Shown here piece after piece: positions 17,432 through 27,143 of a stretch of DNA of 64,000 bases (the first letter of the stretch is position 1; the number at the start of each line of letters is the position of its first letter). The notes beneath the pieces are model-generated. The model had not been told where the DNA came from and searched no databases. It was given only the letters and a program-made list of their open reading frames with translations. Origin of the DNA: Rickettsiales bacterium (lineage in GTDB: Bacteria > Pseudomonadota > Alphaproteobacteria > Rickettsiales > JAJNBL01); NCBI GenBank assembly GCA_021156175.1, contig JAJNBL010000001.1:62001-126000 (forward strand), given 5' to 3'. Made by a program: the position numbers and the translations under genes.

Positions 17432-19915
17432 TTAATAAACACCCCCTACTCCGGGATCAATCGGCGCTTCGCCCTCTTCGCCTTCTATTATTTGTGGCGC
17501 ATGGGAAGAAGAAGGCGCAGTGCCGGTTTTAAAGGCCTCTAACAAAATATTTTTCGCAGGCGTGGTGGGAGATGGCAACAGCCCCGTCTCCCTATCAACC
17601 CGTACCAACTCAATCCCCTGCGGGATACGGAACGGTACATCCGGCTTGCCATCAAGCGCTGCCTGCATAAATTGAATAAAGATTGGAAGCGCAACACTCG
17701 CACCTGTTTCATGTTTCCCAAGGGTGCGCGGAGTATCAAACCCGGCATAAACGATCACCACCAAATCCGGCGAAAATCCTGCAAACCACGTATCGTTACT
17801 GTTGTTAGTAGTACCGGTTTTGCCTCCTAAGGTTCGACCTAAACTTGCCGCTTTCATGGCCGTACCCCGACGCACCACACCTTCCATGATTGAGACAATT
17901 TGGTAAGCCGACTGTGGATCCGTCACCTGCTCACGAACATCCGGTATTTCTGGTGGATTTGGCGAAGCATCGACCGTTAACACCGCCTCGTCCGAACCTT
18001 CCGCCGGTGTGGAATGCGTAAGCTGGCATCCTTCGCAAACACGCTCATCCTGACGGAAAATAGTTTTTCCATTCCGATCCTGGATACGTTCAATCAAATG
18101 CGGAGAAACGCGCTGGCCTCCATTAACCACAATCGCATAGGCGTTTGCGAGCGCGAGCGGCGTAACTTCCGCACTTCCCAGCACCAACGAATAGTTTGGA
18201 TCAAGATTATCCCCGAAGCCAAAACGTTTCGCAATATCAAGCACATGATTCAATCCCATCATTTGGGCAAGACGCACTGTCATGGCATTGCGCGAACGCT
18301 CAACCCCGATACGCAAAGTACTTGGGCCGTAATACTCACCCGAATAGTTCTTCGGCTTCCAATCCGGTTTTCCCGCTCCTTGGGAAAATTCGATTTCCGC
18401 ATCGATCACAATACTTGCTGGAGTAAAGCCCTGTTCAAGCGCGGCCAAATACACAAAAGGCTTAAAGGATGAACCTGGCTGACGTTTGCCTTGCGTTGCA
18501 CGGTTAAAGGAAGCCACCCCACCGGAATAGCCTCCCACCATCGCAAGTACGCGGCCCGTATGCGGATCCATTGCCACTAACGCACCGTTTAGTTGAGGAA
18601 TCTGCTTTAACGCATATTTACCCCAAGCCGCATTCGATGGCTTTCCACCCTCAGACTCGATTTTCTTGACCAGCACCACATCGCCGACCTCTAATTTAGT
18701 GCGTGCCCATTGCATCTCTTTAGATGGAATTTCCCCTGCTTTTCCATGGGATGTCCCAATTAATACACGCGCATCTTCAACCTTAATAACAGTCGCCAAA
18801 CTCCAGCCTTCACGCATACCTTCGGGCACTTTGACTGCGCGTAAATTCTCAAGCCATTGTGGCCATTTTTCTTTATTCGCCATATCCACAGCACCAATAG
18901 CGCCCACGGATCCAAGCTTGATTTTTGCCACAGGCCCACGCCAACCATGCCGTACATCATAGGCTTCCAAGCCATCGCGAAGCGCTGCCGCACCAATTTC
19001 CTGGAGCTTGGGATCAATCGTCGTACGTACCGCAAATCCATCTTCGTAAAGCTTCTTCTCACCAAACTTGGCCACGAGCTCACGACGCACCGCTTCCGCA
19101 AAATCATCCGCGCGAACAACATCCGTCCCCCCCCGTTCTTTAAGGAGAATCGGCTTTTCTATAGCAATATCGTATTCATCTTCTGTGATGTACCCATCTT
19201 CATACATACGCTCAAGCACGTAATTCCGGCGTTTTAACGCGCGATCGTACACGCGGTTTGGATCATAATTACTCGGCGCTTTGGGCATACCCGCAAGCAA
19301 GGCCGCTTCTTCGATGGATAAATCGTCAATGGATTTATCAAAATAGTTAAGCGCTGCCGCAGCTACCCCGTAGGAACCAAGTCCCAAATAAATCTCATTT
19401 AGATAAAGCTCCAGGATCCGATCTTTAGAATAAGCCTGCGTAATACGGAATGCGAGAATCGCTTCTTTCACTTTCCGTTCATAGGAGCGCTCATTGGACA
19501 AAAGGAAGTTTTTCACGACCTGTTGGGTAATCGTTGAACCTCCGATCAACCCTTTTCCGCTTCCAGCATTGGCAAGGTTATGTACGGCTGCACGGGCGAT
19601 ACTAGTGATATCAATCCCAGGATGGTTATAAAAATTCTGGTCTTCAGCTGCAAGAAACGCATTGATAACCCGCTTAGGAATTGCCTGGAATGGAACGAAC
19701 AAACGTTTTTCCTTCGCATATTCTTCAAGCAATCGACCATCACCCGCATAAAGCCGGGTCGTTGTCGGAGGATTATATTCCGCAAGTGTACGATAATCGG
19801 GCAAATCGGAGCTAAATTTGTAGATTACTGCAAGCACAGCAACGCTACCAAAGAGTATGGATAGGGCAAAGATTGTCCCTAGGAAAAACAATATTTTACG
19901 AATACTACCGAGCAT
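17432..19915 (-). CDS. mrcA: Penicillin-binding protein 1A
   Basis: Bifunctional peptidoglycan synthase of 827 residues, anchored in the inner membrane by one N-terminal helix (LFFLGTIFALSILFGSVAVL). The glycosyltransferase (GT51) domain shows AEDQNFYNHPGID near residue 91, GGSTITQQVVKNFL and ERKVKEAILA. After an OB-like linker (about residues 310-430) comes the transpeptidase domain: GSSFKPF (SxxK serine), ERSRNAM (SxN) and GKTGTTNNSND (KTG). Its product is a target of beta-lactams, of interest given the class D enzyme at 10424. amiC lies 66 bases upstream and prfB follows without a gap. Confidence 0.96.
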   Translation of the reverse strand: MLGSIRKILFFLGTIFALSILFGSVAVLAVIYKFSSDLPDYRTLAEYNPPTTTRLYAGDGRLLEEYAKEKRLFVPFQAIPKRVINAFLAAEDQNFYNHPGIDITSIARAAVHNLANAGSGKGLIGGSTITQQVVKNFLLSNERSYERKVKEAILAFRITQAYSKDRILELYLNEIYLGLGSYGVAAAALNYFDKSIDDLSIEEAALLAGMPKAPSNYDPNRVYDRALKRRNYVLERMYEDGYITEDEYDIAIEKPILLKERGGTDVVRADDFAEAVRRELVAKFGEKKLYEDGFAVRTTIDPKLQEIGAAALRDGLEAYDVRHGWRGPVAKIKLGSVGAIGAVDMANKEKWPQWLENLRAVKVPEGMREGWSLATVIKVEDARVLIGTSHGKAGEIPSKEMQWARTKLEVGDVVLVKKIESEGGKPSNAAWGKYALKQIPQLNGALVAMDPHTGRVLAMVGGYSGGVASFNRATQGKRQPGSSFKPFVYLAALEQGFTPASIVIDAEIEFSQGAGKPDWKPKNYSGEYYGPSTLRIGVERSRNAMTVRLAQMMGLNHVLDIAKRFGFGDNLDPNYSLVLGSAEVTPLALANAYAIVVNGGQRVSPHLIERIQDRNGKTIFRQDERVCEGCQLTHSTPAEGSDEAVLTVDASPNPPEIPDVREQVTDPQSAYQIVSIMEGVVRRGTAMKAASLGRTLGGKTGTTNNSNDTWFAGFSPDLVVIVYAGFDTPRTLGKHETGASVALPIFIQFMQAALDGKPDVPFRIPQGIELVRVDRETGLLPSPTTPAKNILLEAFKTGTAPSSSHAPQIIEGEEGEAPIDPGVGGVY

Positions 19916-19981
19916 AATTCCTTGTGAGCCAAATTTTGGCTAATACGACGCAACACACACCCTGACAAGGCGGCCATACTA

Positions 19982-21262
19982 TTATAATGCAAAGTGTCGG
20001 TCAATGGCACGTACCAATGCATTGACGATTTTTTCGCGATAATCCCGAGATGCCAGCAATTGCACCTCTTTTGCATTGGAAAGATACCCAAGTTCAATTA
20101 ATACAGAAGGAATATCTGGTGCAGTTAAAACGCGAAAACCAGCAAATCGGTGCGCGCGCCCAAGAAGTGTAATATCTTTACCAAGCTCGGACGTAACCAC
20201 TTCGGCAAAGCTTGCGGACATATTTTTGGTATCACGCTGGACCATATCAATCAACAGTCCCACAACCTCATTTTCCTCACTACCCACACCGCTTAGGATT
20301 TCGGATTCGTTTGCATGCCGCGCAAGCCGTGCTGCTTCACGGTCAGAGGCATTTTCTGAGAGTGTATAGATAGAAAGCCCGCGGGTGCGTTTATTGTCAT
20401 GAGAATCTGCATGAATTGCGACAAACAAATCTCCACCCGCTTCTCGTGCAATCCTAACCCGCTCATTTAAGGGAATAAACGAATCACCGCCTCGCGTCAT
20501 CTTAGTACGGTATTTACCCGTCGCCTCAAGCGCTTCCCTTAACTCAAGCCCGTAAGCAAGCGTGATATCTTTCTCAACCGTTCCATCACTTCCAATAGCA
20601 CCCGGATCATGCCCTCCATGCCCAGGGTCAATCACAACCAGCGGCGCTAATTTAACAGGAAGAATCGGCTTCCTCCGCGCAACCGGAGGCACCACAAAAC
20701 GGTTCACCACCCCTTCCGGAACTGATTCTTTTTGCGTTACAGGAAGTTTTGTATTTTTTAATTGGCCGGAAGACGAAAATTCCGCTTTATCGCCCAATGA
20801 CGCCACTTCCGGCGCATCGCGCACTTCGAGAATAATGGTATAATGTGTTCCCCCATCATCACCTGCAGATACCACATAATGGTCATAAGTCACAGGCTTC
20901 CGAAGATCGAGCACCAGCCGGAGCTTCCCCCCCTCATGAACCCCATAACGGATATTCGTGACGCGTTCGCCTAAGGTCGGCGCCCGCTTGGTTACCCCCC
21001 AACGGGATTTAGCAATATCGAGCACTAAACGATTTGGTTTCTCAACTGAAAATATGTAGTATTTCGGCTCGCCCGTAAGCTCAATATCGACACGGGTTAC
21101 ACCATCCTCATCCCGGACTGTATACCCCACCAACACATTGGCAAAGGCCGAAACTGGGAAGAACATCATTAACAATACGAAAAACCCCATAAAGGGAAGG
21201 AATTTTGGGAGTATCTTCGACCGAACACCCATAAGAATCTGCATATTAGGGAAATGTTGCAT
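19982..21262 (-). CDS. amiC: N-acetylmuramoyl-L-alanine amidase, AmiC-type
   Basis: Periplasmic zinc amidase that splits septal peptidoglycan during cell separation, up to 426 residues. A hydrophobic signal segment (FLPFMGFFVLLMMFFPVSAFA) is followed by an AMIN targeting domain (about residues 42-150), a linker, and an amidase_3 domain. Zinc and catalytic residues are in VVIDPGHGGHDPGAIG (His), TVEKDITLAYG (Glu), FVAIHADSHDN (His) and SVLIELGYLSN (Glu). Several start codons are possible (21262, 21244 and 21235) and none has a good ribosome binding site. Position beside mrcA is typical of alphaproteobacteria. Confidence 0.93.
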   Translation of the reverse strand: MQHFPNMQILMGVRSKILPKFLPFMGFFVLLMMFFPVSAFANVLVGYTVRDEDGVTRVDIELTGEPKYYIFSVEKPNRLVLDIAKSRWGVTKRAPTLGERVTNIRYGVHEGGKLRLVLDLRKPVTYDHYVVSAGDDGGTHYTIILEVRDAPEVASLGDKAEFSSSGQLKNTKLPVTQKESVPEGVVNRFVVPPVARRKPILPVKLAPLVVIDPGHGGHDPGAIGSDGTVEKDITLAYGLELREALEATGKYRTKMTRGGDSFIPLNERVRIAREAGGDLFVAIHADSHDNKRTRGLSIYTLSENASDREAARLARHANESEILSGVGSEENEVVGLLIDMVQRDTKNMSASFAEVVTSELGKDITLLGRAHRFAGFRVLTAPDIPSVLIELGYLSNAKEVQLLASRDYREKIVNALVRAIDRHFAL

Positions 21263-21299
21263 GGGTCGGATAATTCATTTGTGTGTTACAAGAGTTTTG

Positions 21300-21754
21300 T
21301 ATAATATGTCTTTTTGAAGTCTCCTCTTCGGATAGGTGGAGCCTACCTGTAAAGGGACTTCTGTGCAAAGGATTTTTCGGCACATGGGGCGGAACCCGCC
21401 TATGTACGAGAATTACAGAGGGTTACGGATTTTTAGAACCCCCTTACAATTTGAGTTTATTGCTCTAACAAGAGATTTACAGGGTTTTTCCGCGCAAGTT
21501 CTTGAAACGATGATGACTTCCGGAAATACCTTTATGGCTTTGAAAATTTTAACGAAGCCAACTACTGCAGCAACTATATTATGTGGCTGCAATGTTTTGA
21601 TTCACGGGCCGGAAAGTATCCGATCCTCTTTGTTTTAGGGATGTAATGGTTATATTTGACTACCCTCACATCTTCTACCAAACCATCTACGCAGCGGGAC
21701 ATTCGCGCGTAAGCGCTTGTGCTTATCCGTCTGCTATTTCGGAGATTACTACAC
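21300..21754 (+). promoter_or_regulatory. rne promoter and long structured 5' leader
   Basis: A consensus TATAAT lies at 21300-21305 with only a weak -35 region. Between it and the rne ATG are about 440 bases without a credible gene. The first 120 bases hold several nested stem-loops: GAAGTC...GACTTC (21316-21362 region) around an inner AGGT/ACCT pair, GTGC...GCAC (about 21363-21384), and ACAT-GGCGG-AAC-CCGCC-ATGT at 21382-21405. RNase E mRNAs elsewhere have long leaders cut by the enzyme itself, so autoregulation is the simplest reading; an independent small RNA is possible. Confidence 0.5.
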
Positions 21755-24130
21755 ATGACACGACGTATTTTAATCGATGCCGTCCATCCGGAGGAGACCC
21801 GGGTGGTCATTCAGGATGAAGAACGTATTGAGGACTTTGATTACGAATCTTCCAGTAAAAGACAGATTAAAGGCAATGTTTATCTTGCAAAAATAACCCG
21901 GGTGGAGCCTTCGCTCCAGGCGGCTTTTGTGGATTACGGCGGCGAGAAGCACGGCTTCTTACCGTTTGCAGAGATTCATCCAGACTACTATCAAATTCCG
22001 GTTGCAGACCGCCAGCGTCTTATAGAAGAAGCGATGGCTGAAGCTGCGCGTGAACGGGATGAAGAGGAGCGTACTCCTTCCTCGTCCAATAATCGCAAGC
22101 GCCGTTACCGGAAAAACTCCCGCAATTCCCGTCAAACACGGAGCGAGGAAACCTTTGAAGAAGGCGATGGTAATCGTTTTGATGAGCATGCCGGAGAAGA
22201 CCCGAATGGTAATATGGTACCATTTGATGACACAGAAGAGCCAAATGGCAACCTTGTGCCTGGCCATGAACATCATGAGCCGGAAGAAAGCTTTGCTGAC
22301 GATGAGCCGCAATCCCAATTCATTAAGCATGACGATGCTGCGGAAGCTTCCGAAGGCGATGATGCGATGGGAAGTGCCGGAAACTTTTCCGATGATGATG
22401 AGGAAGATGGCGAAGAACGTCATCGCCTTATCCAGCGCAGCATCTTCAAACGCTATAAAATTCAAGAAGTTATCAAGCGCGGACAGTTAGTACAGGTGCA
22501 GGTCGTAAAAGAAGAGCGCGGCAATAAAGGCGCTTCTCTGACTACCTATATCTCGCTTGCTGGCCGTTACTGCGTCTTCATGCCCAAGAGCACTGGTCAA
22601 GGCGGCGTTTCTCGTCGTATTAGTGGCCAAGAAGAGCGTAAGCGCCTGAAAGAAGCGCTTTCTGAGCTCGATCTTGAAGCAGGGACCAGCATGATTATCC
22701 GTACGGCGGGCACGAATGCGCCGAAAGCAGATATTAAACGCGATTACGATTACTTGAAGCGTCTATGGGCAGAAATTCGCGATAATACAATTGCTTCCAC
22801 TGCTCCAGCCTTTATCCACACCGAAGGAGACTTACTCCGCCGATTTATTCGGGATAACTACGATGATAATATCGAAGAAATCCTGGTAGAAGGCGATGAA
22901 GCCTACCCCGTCGCCCGCGATTTCATGAAGAAAATCATGCCAAACCGCGTACATTGTGTGAAGCAATATCGCCAAAAAATACCGCTTTTTAGCCGTTATA
23001 AGACCGAAGATCAGCTTACATTACTTTATAAGCAAAATGTTCCTCTGCAATCCGGCGGTTACCTGGTGATCAATCCTACAGAAGCCTTGGTTTCAGTGGA
23101 CGTGAACTCTGGCCGCGCGACTTCCGAGCGGAATGTCGAGGAAACGGCTCTAAAAACGAACCTTGAAGCAACCCGCGAACTGGCACGCCAGCTGCGCTTA
23201 CGTGACTTATCCGGTCTTATCGTGATCGACTTCATCGACATGATGGAATACCGGAACCGTCGTACGATCGAACGCGCACTGCGTGATGCATTGCAATCGG
23301 ATCGCGCACGGGTACAAATCGGCCGGATTTCTTCCTTCGGTTTGATGGAAATGTCGCGTCAACGCTTGCGTTCAAGCTTTATGGAAACCAATACGGTTCC
23401 TTGCTCGCATTGCGAAGGCACAGGTACGGTGCGGGGAGCCAACACCACTGCGGTTATGCTGCTCCGCGCGGTAGAACACGCTTTGGCTGGTGGAAAATGC
23501 AAGGAAGTCCATGCATTTGCAACACCCGAAGTCGTTGTACATACACTCAATGCGAAACGCGATGAAATTAATACCATCGAATTGCGCCACGGTATCCGTC
23601 TGTTCCTTTATCCTGATGCTAATGTTGGGGGAGAGGGCTTTAAGATTGAAAAACGCCGCCAACTTTCTAAGGGCGTATCTGAGCCGAAACCTGCCGTTCA
23701 ATCCGTTGATTATATTGATGAAGACGCAGAACATCCGTCATTTGAAAGCGAGAGCGAAAGCGCTTGGCACGGTGGCGAAGAGGAGCGTGAGGAATCGCCT
23801 GAAAGCGATAACAGTAGCTCTTATACCCATGAACGCGGACGTAACCGTCGTGGCGGACGGGGCGGAAGAAATTCCCGCCGTGGACGTGACCGCAGCAGCA
23901 GTGATCGAGGCGCAGAGCGTAGTAGTGAACGAAGCAGCAGTGACCGTGGCCCAGATCGCGGTCGTGGACGTGACCGGCATGACCGGGATCGACCACACAA
24001 TGATAACCGCGGTGAACGCGGTGGAGATCGCAATGAACGCGATTCGCGCCGTCACTCGGGTGGTTCCCGTTCCCGTGAAGTAGCACAAGATTCGCTACTA
24101 AAGGGCCTCTGGAAACGGATTATTCAATAA
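21755..24130 (+). CDS. rne: Ribonuclease E/G
   Basis: Endoribonuclease E, 791 residues, which initiates mRNA decay and processes rRNA and tRNA precursors. It starts MTRRILIDAVHPEETRVVI with GGAG 10 bases upstream; an earlier GTG at 21719 is unlikely. An S1 domain (KGNVYLAKITRVEPSLQAAF) is split by a long acidic insertion typical of alphaproteobacterial enzymes. The catalytic region has VSVDVNSGRAT and LIVIDFIDMMEY (two aspartates), and the zinc link is CSHCEGTG. The C-terminal 130 residues are very rich in Arg, Gly, Ser, Glu and Asp, the disordered scaffold that binds RNA and degradosome partners. Confidence 0.96.
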   Translation: MTRRILIDAVHPEETRVVIQDEERIEDFDYESSSKRQIKGNVYLAKITRVEPSLQAAFVDYGGEKHGFLPFAEIHPDYYQIPVADRQRLIEEAMAEAARERDEEERTPSSSNNRKRRYRKNSRNSRQTRSEETFEEGDGNRFDEHAGEDPNGNMVPFDDTEEPNGNLVPGHEHHEPEESFADDEPQSQFIKHDDAAEASEGDDAMGSAGNFSDDDEEDGEERHRLIQRSIFKRYKIQEVIKRGQLVQVQVVKEERGNKGASLTTYISLAGRYCVFMPKSTGQGGVSRRISGQEERKRLKEALSELDLEAGTSMIIRTAGTNAPKADIKRDYDYLKRLWAEIRDNTIASTAPAFIHTEGDLLRRFIRDNYDDNIEEILVEGDEAYPVARDFMKKIMPNRVHCVKQYRQKIPLFSRYKTEDQLTLLYKQNVPLQSGGYLVINPTEALVSVDVNSGRATSERNVEETALKTNLEATRELARQLRLRDLSGLIVIDFIDMMEYRNRRTIERALRDALQSDRARVQIGRISSFGLMEMSRQRLRSSFMETNTVPCSHCEGTGTVRGANTTAVMLLRAVEHALAGGKCKEVHAFATPEVVVHTLNAKRDEINTIELRHGIRLFLYPDANVGGEGFKIEKRRQLSKGVSEPKPAVQSVDYIDEDAEHPSFESESESAWHGGEEEREESPESDNSSSYTHERGRNRRGGRGGRNSRRGRDRSSSDRGAERSSERSSSDRGPDRGRGRDRHDRDRPHNDNRGERGGDRNERDSRRHSGGSRSREVAQDSLLKGLWKRIIQ

Positions 24131-24188
24131 ATACAATGCAGTGTCTGGATTCGTCCGGGCACTGCTGACTTTTGCAAAGAACACTCCC

Positions 24189-25532
24189 ATGCATACACAC
24201 GCAACACACCCAGTAACTTCCTCATCCGCAAAAACACTCAAAGGCGATGTAACCGTACCGGGCGATAAATCCATCTCCCACCGCTCACTGATGTTTGCAT
24301 CTCAAGCCGTTGGGCGCTCAATCATCCGTGGACTGCTTGAGGGTGAAGACGTACTCGCCACCGCAGGTGCACTCCGTCAAATGGGCGTTTCAATCACAAG
24401 AAATGCCGATGGCAGCTGGATTGTGGATGGTGTAGGTGTAGGCGGGTTACAAGAACCTTCCGACGTACTGAATATGGCGAATGCCGGCACCGGCGCACGC
24501 CTGATGATGGGGTTGCTTGCCTCCTATCCTTTTACGAGCTTCTTCACCGGCGATGCAAGTTTACGCTCCAGACCTATGCAACGGGTGATCGGCCCCTTGA
24601 TGGAAATGGGGGCAACGTTTCATGCACATACCGGAAACCGCCTTCCGCTTGCCTTAAAAGGTGGGAATCTTGTCCCTATTACCTACCGTCTTCCCGTAGC
24701 CTCGGCACAAGTAAAGTCAGCGGTCTTGCTGGCGGGACTAAATACTCCTGGAAAAACAACGGTTATCGAAGTCGAATCCACACGTGACCACACCGAACGG
24801 ATGCTCCGTTTTTTTGGTGCTGAGGTACAAATCGAACAAAAATCTGATGGCACGCATATCACCCTCACCGGCCAACCGGAATTCACGGCACACGATATAG
24901 ATGTCCCTGGTGATCCATCTTCTGCCGCCTTCCTCATCGTTGCTGCATTGCTGGTTCCAGGCTCGGAAGTGACTCTTCGTAATATCTGCATGAACCCTGC
25001 GCGCACCGGCCTGTTCGACACACTTAGAGAAATGGGCGCAAATCTCACCTTCACCAATGAACGTGAGATGGCTGGAGAGCCGATTGCCGATATCACCGCA
25101 CGCTACAGCGAACTCCACGGCATTAATGTACCCGCTTTCCGTGCGCCTTCAATGATCGATGAATACCCTGTCCTAAGCGTCGCAGCTTCCTGCGCAAAAG
25201 GCGTGACGATAATGAATGGGCTTGAAGAATTAAAAGTTAAAGAAAGCAACCGGTTAAAAGCCATTGCCGATGGGCTTAAAGCCTGCTGCGTGAATGTAGA
25301 AGAAGGTGATGCTTCACTGACCGTTACCGGGAATGGAAATGCTCCCAAAGGTGGCGGAACAATTGCCACTCACATGGACCATCGCATTGCGATGTCATTT
25401 CTTGTGATGGGACTCGTATCCGAAAAACCTGTGACCGTTGATGACAGCCAAATGATCGCCACCAGCTTCCCCGGTTTCCTTGAACTTATGAATAAACTCG
25501 GCGGAAATATTGGACAAATAAAGGCCGCTTAG
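24189..25532 (+). CDS. aroA: 3-phosphoshikimate 1-carboxyvinyltransferase (EPSP synthase, class II type)
   Basis: EPSP synthase of the shikimate pathway, about 447 residues from the ATG at 24189 (a GTG at 24141 would add 16). It closely follows the class II (Agrobacterium CP4-like) pattern: VPGDKSISHRSLMFASQ, GLLEGEDVLATAGALRQMG, SRPMQRVIGPLMEMGA, LPVASAQVKSAVLLAGLNTPG, VPGDPSSAAFLIVAALLVPG, RAPSMIDEYP and HMDHRIAMSFLVMGLVSE. In the phosphoenolpyruvate loop it reads NAGTGARL, with glycine where the glyphosate-insensitive CP4 enzyme has alanine. It precedes cmk by 14 bases, a common aroA-cmk operon. Confidence 0.95.
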   Translation: MHTHATHPVTSSSAKTLKGDVTVPGDKSISHRSLMFASQAVGRSIIRGLLEGEDVLATAGALRQMGVSITRNADGSWIVDGVGVGGLQEPSDVLNMANAGTGARLMMGLLASYPFTSFFTGDASLRSRPMQRVIGPLMEMGATFHAHTGNRLPLALKGGNLVPITYRLPVASAQVKSAVLLAGLNTPGKTTVIEVESTRDHTERMLRFFGAEVQIEQKSDGTHITLTGQPEFTAHDIDVPGDPSSAAFLIVAALLVPGSEVTLRNICMNPARTGLFDTLREMGANLTFTNEREMAGEPIADITARYSELHGINVPAFRAPSMIDEYPVLSVAASCAKGVTIMNGLEELKVKESNRLKAIADGLKACCVNVEEGDASLTVTGNGNAPKGGGTIATHMDHRIAMSFLVMGLVSEKPVTVDDSQMIATSFPGFLELMNKLGGNIGQIKAA

Positions 25533-25546
25533 AGTAGAATAATTTT

Positions 25547-26230
25547 ATGAGCATGAGTACCGGCATCCACATCCCTCTCGTTATTGCCATTGATGGCCCC
25601 GCGGCTTCAGGAAAAGGCACGCTGGCGCGCTCGCTGGCGGAACGCTTGGGCTTGAGTTACCTCGATACCGGAAAACTTTACCGTGCAGTCGGTTGGCGTG
25701 TGTTGCAAACCGGCGCCTCTTTAGAAGATAACGAAGCTGCCTCCACCATTGCCCGCACCATTACCGAAGCAGATATCAACAGCGACCAACTTTATGCGGA
25801 AGAAGTAGGCTCGGCAGGCTCCAAAGTTTCTGCGATCCCGGGAGTACGCCAAGCGCTCCTCGAATTCCAACGCGTATTTGCTGCAAAGCCAGATGGCGCG
25901 ATTCTCGATGGAAGGGATATCGGAACCGTGATTTGCCCCGATGCGGATATCAAATTCTTTGTAACCGCGGATATCGAAACACGCACCACACGCCGTTATC
26001 GTGAATTATCACAAAAAGATCCATCCGTGCAGTATGACGCGGTGCGTGAAAATTTACAAAGCCGGGATTTACGCGATAGTGAACGTGCGATTGCGCCACT
26101 TGTGATGGCAGAAGATGCAGTACATTTGGATACGACCGGTATGGATGCGGACACCGCACTCGAACGTGCGCTTGCTATTATTACCCCCATCCTTCAAGCG
26201 AAACGCCCACCTGCTGCGCAGCATGGGTAA
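25547..26230 (+). CDS. cmk: Cytidylate kinase
   Basis: (d)CMP kinase of 227 residues, phosphorylating CMP and dCMP with ATP in nucleotide salvage. The P-loop is IDGPAASGKGTLARSLA near residues 14-30, followed by LGLSYLDTGKLYRAVGWRVL, and later AILDGRDIGTVICPDADIKFF and the LID-region arginines TRRYRELSQK. It follows aroA by 14 bases. Its stop codon abuts that of the convergent HAD hydrolase with no intervening base. In many alphaproteobacteria rpsA comes next; here it does not. Confidence 0.94.
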   Translation: MSMSTGIHIPLVIAIDGPAASGKGTLARSLAERLGLSYLDTGKLYRAVGWRVLQTGASLEDNEAASTIARTITEADINSDQLYAEEVGSAGSKVSAIPGVRQALLEFQRVFAAKPDGAILDGRDIGTVICPDADIKFFVTADIETRTTRRYRELSQKDPSVQYDAVRENLQSRDLRDSERAIAPLVMAEDAVHLDTTGMDADTALERALAIITPILQAKRPPAAQHG

Positions 26231-27139
26231 TTATATAAACGCCGGAAGCACCGCCTTCGGGTAAATCCCGCCTTCTTCTTCACACAACTCCGCAAGCTTC
26301 TCAACCGATGGCGATTCACCATGCGTAATGCCTAACCGCTTGCCGAGTATCCCGCCCGCAATCAGAAAAGAATCGAGCTGTAATGCGTTGGCACCTTTAA
26401 TATCGGTATGGAGATTATCGCCAATCGCCGCAATGCGTGTCTGATCCGTAATCCCACGATGCTGGAACAACTCAAAACAGGTTTCATAGACTTGTGGGTA
26501 AGGCTTTCCAAAATAAATCACCTCACCGCCCATCGCTTTGTACTGATCCGCGAGAATCCCTGCACAAGGCACTTCCACGCCGGAATGCCGCACGACAATA
26601 ATATCGGGATTTACACAAATCATCGGAAGTTTGCGCGCCAAACCTGCATCAAGCTGCGCCTGTTTTTCATCTAAAGGTGAATCATCCGCATCATAACCAG
26701 TCGCAATCATGAACGAAGCTTTGCTTGCATCAGCCGTACGGGTATAGGGCAAGCCATCCAAAATTCCATCATCGCGCTCTGGCCCAATGGTCATGAAATA
26801 AGCATCTTTCGGATAAGGTGAAGCACCCGATTCAAACCAGCGGAACGCCACTTCGCCCGAAGTTATCATCGCATCATAGAGTGATTCTGCAACTCCCATA
26901 CGGGTTAGATTTGCTTGCGAACGCCAGGCACGGCGCGGTGCATTGGAGAGAAAGATCACACGCTTTCCCGCTTTATGGATATATTCCAATGTCTCATGTG
27001 CCCCAGAATAAAGCGCCATCCCATCATGGATCACGCCCCATAAATCCACAATAAATGCATCGTACTGATCAATACATTCACGTATTGAGGAATAAGGTTG
27101 GATGGCCTGTACAGAAGCTTTAGTAGGAGGATGAGTCAT
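26231..27139 (-). CDS. HAD-IIA family sugar-phosphatase-like hydrolase (TIGR01459 type)
   Basis: A 302-residue haloacid-dehalogenase-superfamily hydrolase of the NagD/IIA group. The nucleophile motif is AFIVDLWGVIHDG near residue 30 (DxWGV with D as nucleophile), followed by VIFLSNAPRRAW (motif II), a C2 cap domain, IYFGKPYPQVYE (motif III lysine) and IAAIGDNLHTDIKGAN (motif IV). The ATG at 27139 is chosen since it follows the purU stop by a few bases. The natural substrate is unknown; this alphaproteobacterial subfamily is uncharacterised as far as I know. Confidence 0.85.
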   Translation of the reverse strand: MTHPPTKASVQAIQPYSSIRECIDQYDAFIVDLWGVIHDGMALYSGAHETLEYIHKAGKRVIFLSNAPRRAWRSQANLTRMGVAESLYDAMITSGEVAFRWFESGASPYPKDAYFMTIGPERDDGILDGLPYTRTADASKASFMIATGYDADDSPLDEKQAQLDAGLARKLPMICVNPDIIVVRHSGVEVPCAGILADQYKAMGGEVIYFGKPYPQVYETCFELFQHRGITDQTRIAAIGDNLHTDIKGANALQLDSFLIAGGILGKRLGITHGESPSVEKLAELCEEEGGIYPKAVLPAFI

Positions 27140-27143
27140 AAAT

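Noticed and set aside
21336-21638. 100-residue open frame in the rne leader
   Set aside because: No ribosome binding site, odd composition, and it overlaps strong RNA hairpins; it looks like a chance frame.
23490-24083. 197-residue frame overlapping the 3' half of rne
   Set aside because: Its low-complexity Val/Ala/Ile product is the shifted reading of the repetitive Arg/Gly/Asp tail of RNase E, and the rne frame has full domain support.
24189-26230. aroA-cmk followed by rpsA as in many alphaproteobacteria
   Set aside because: The next gene is a convergent HAD hydrolase whose stop abuts that of cmk, so rpsA is not here.
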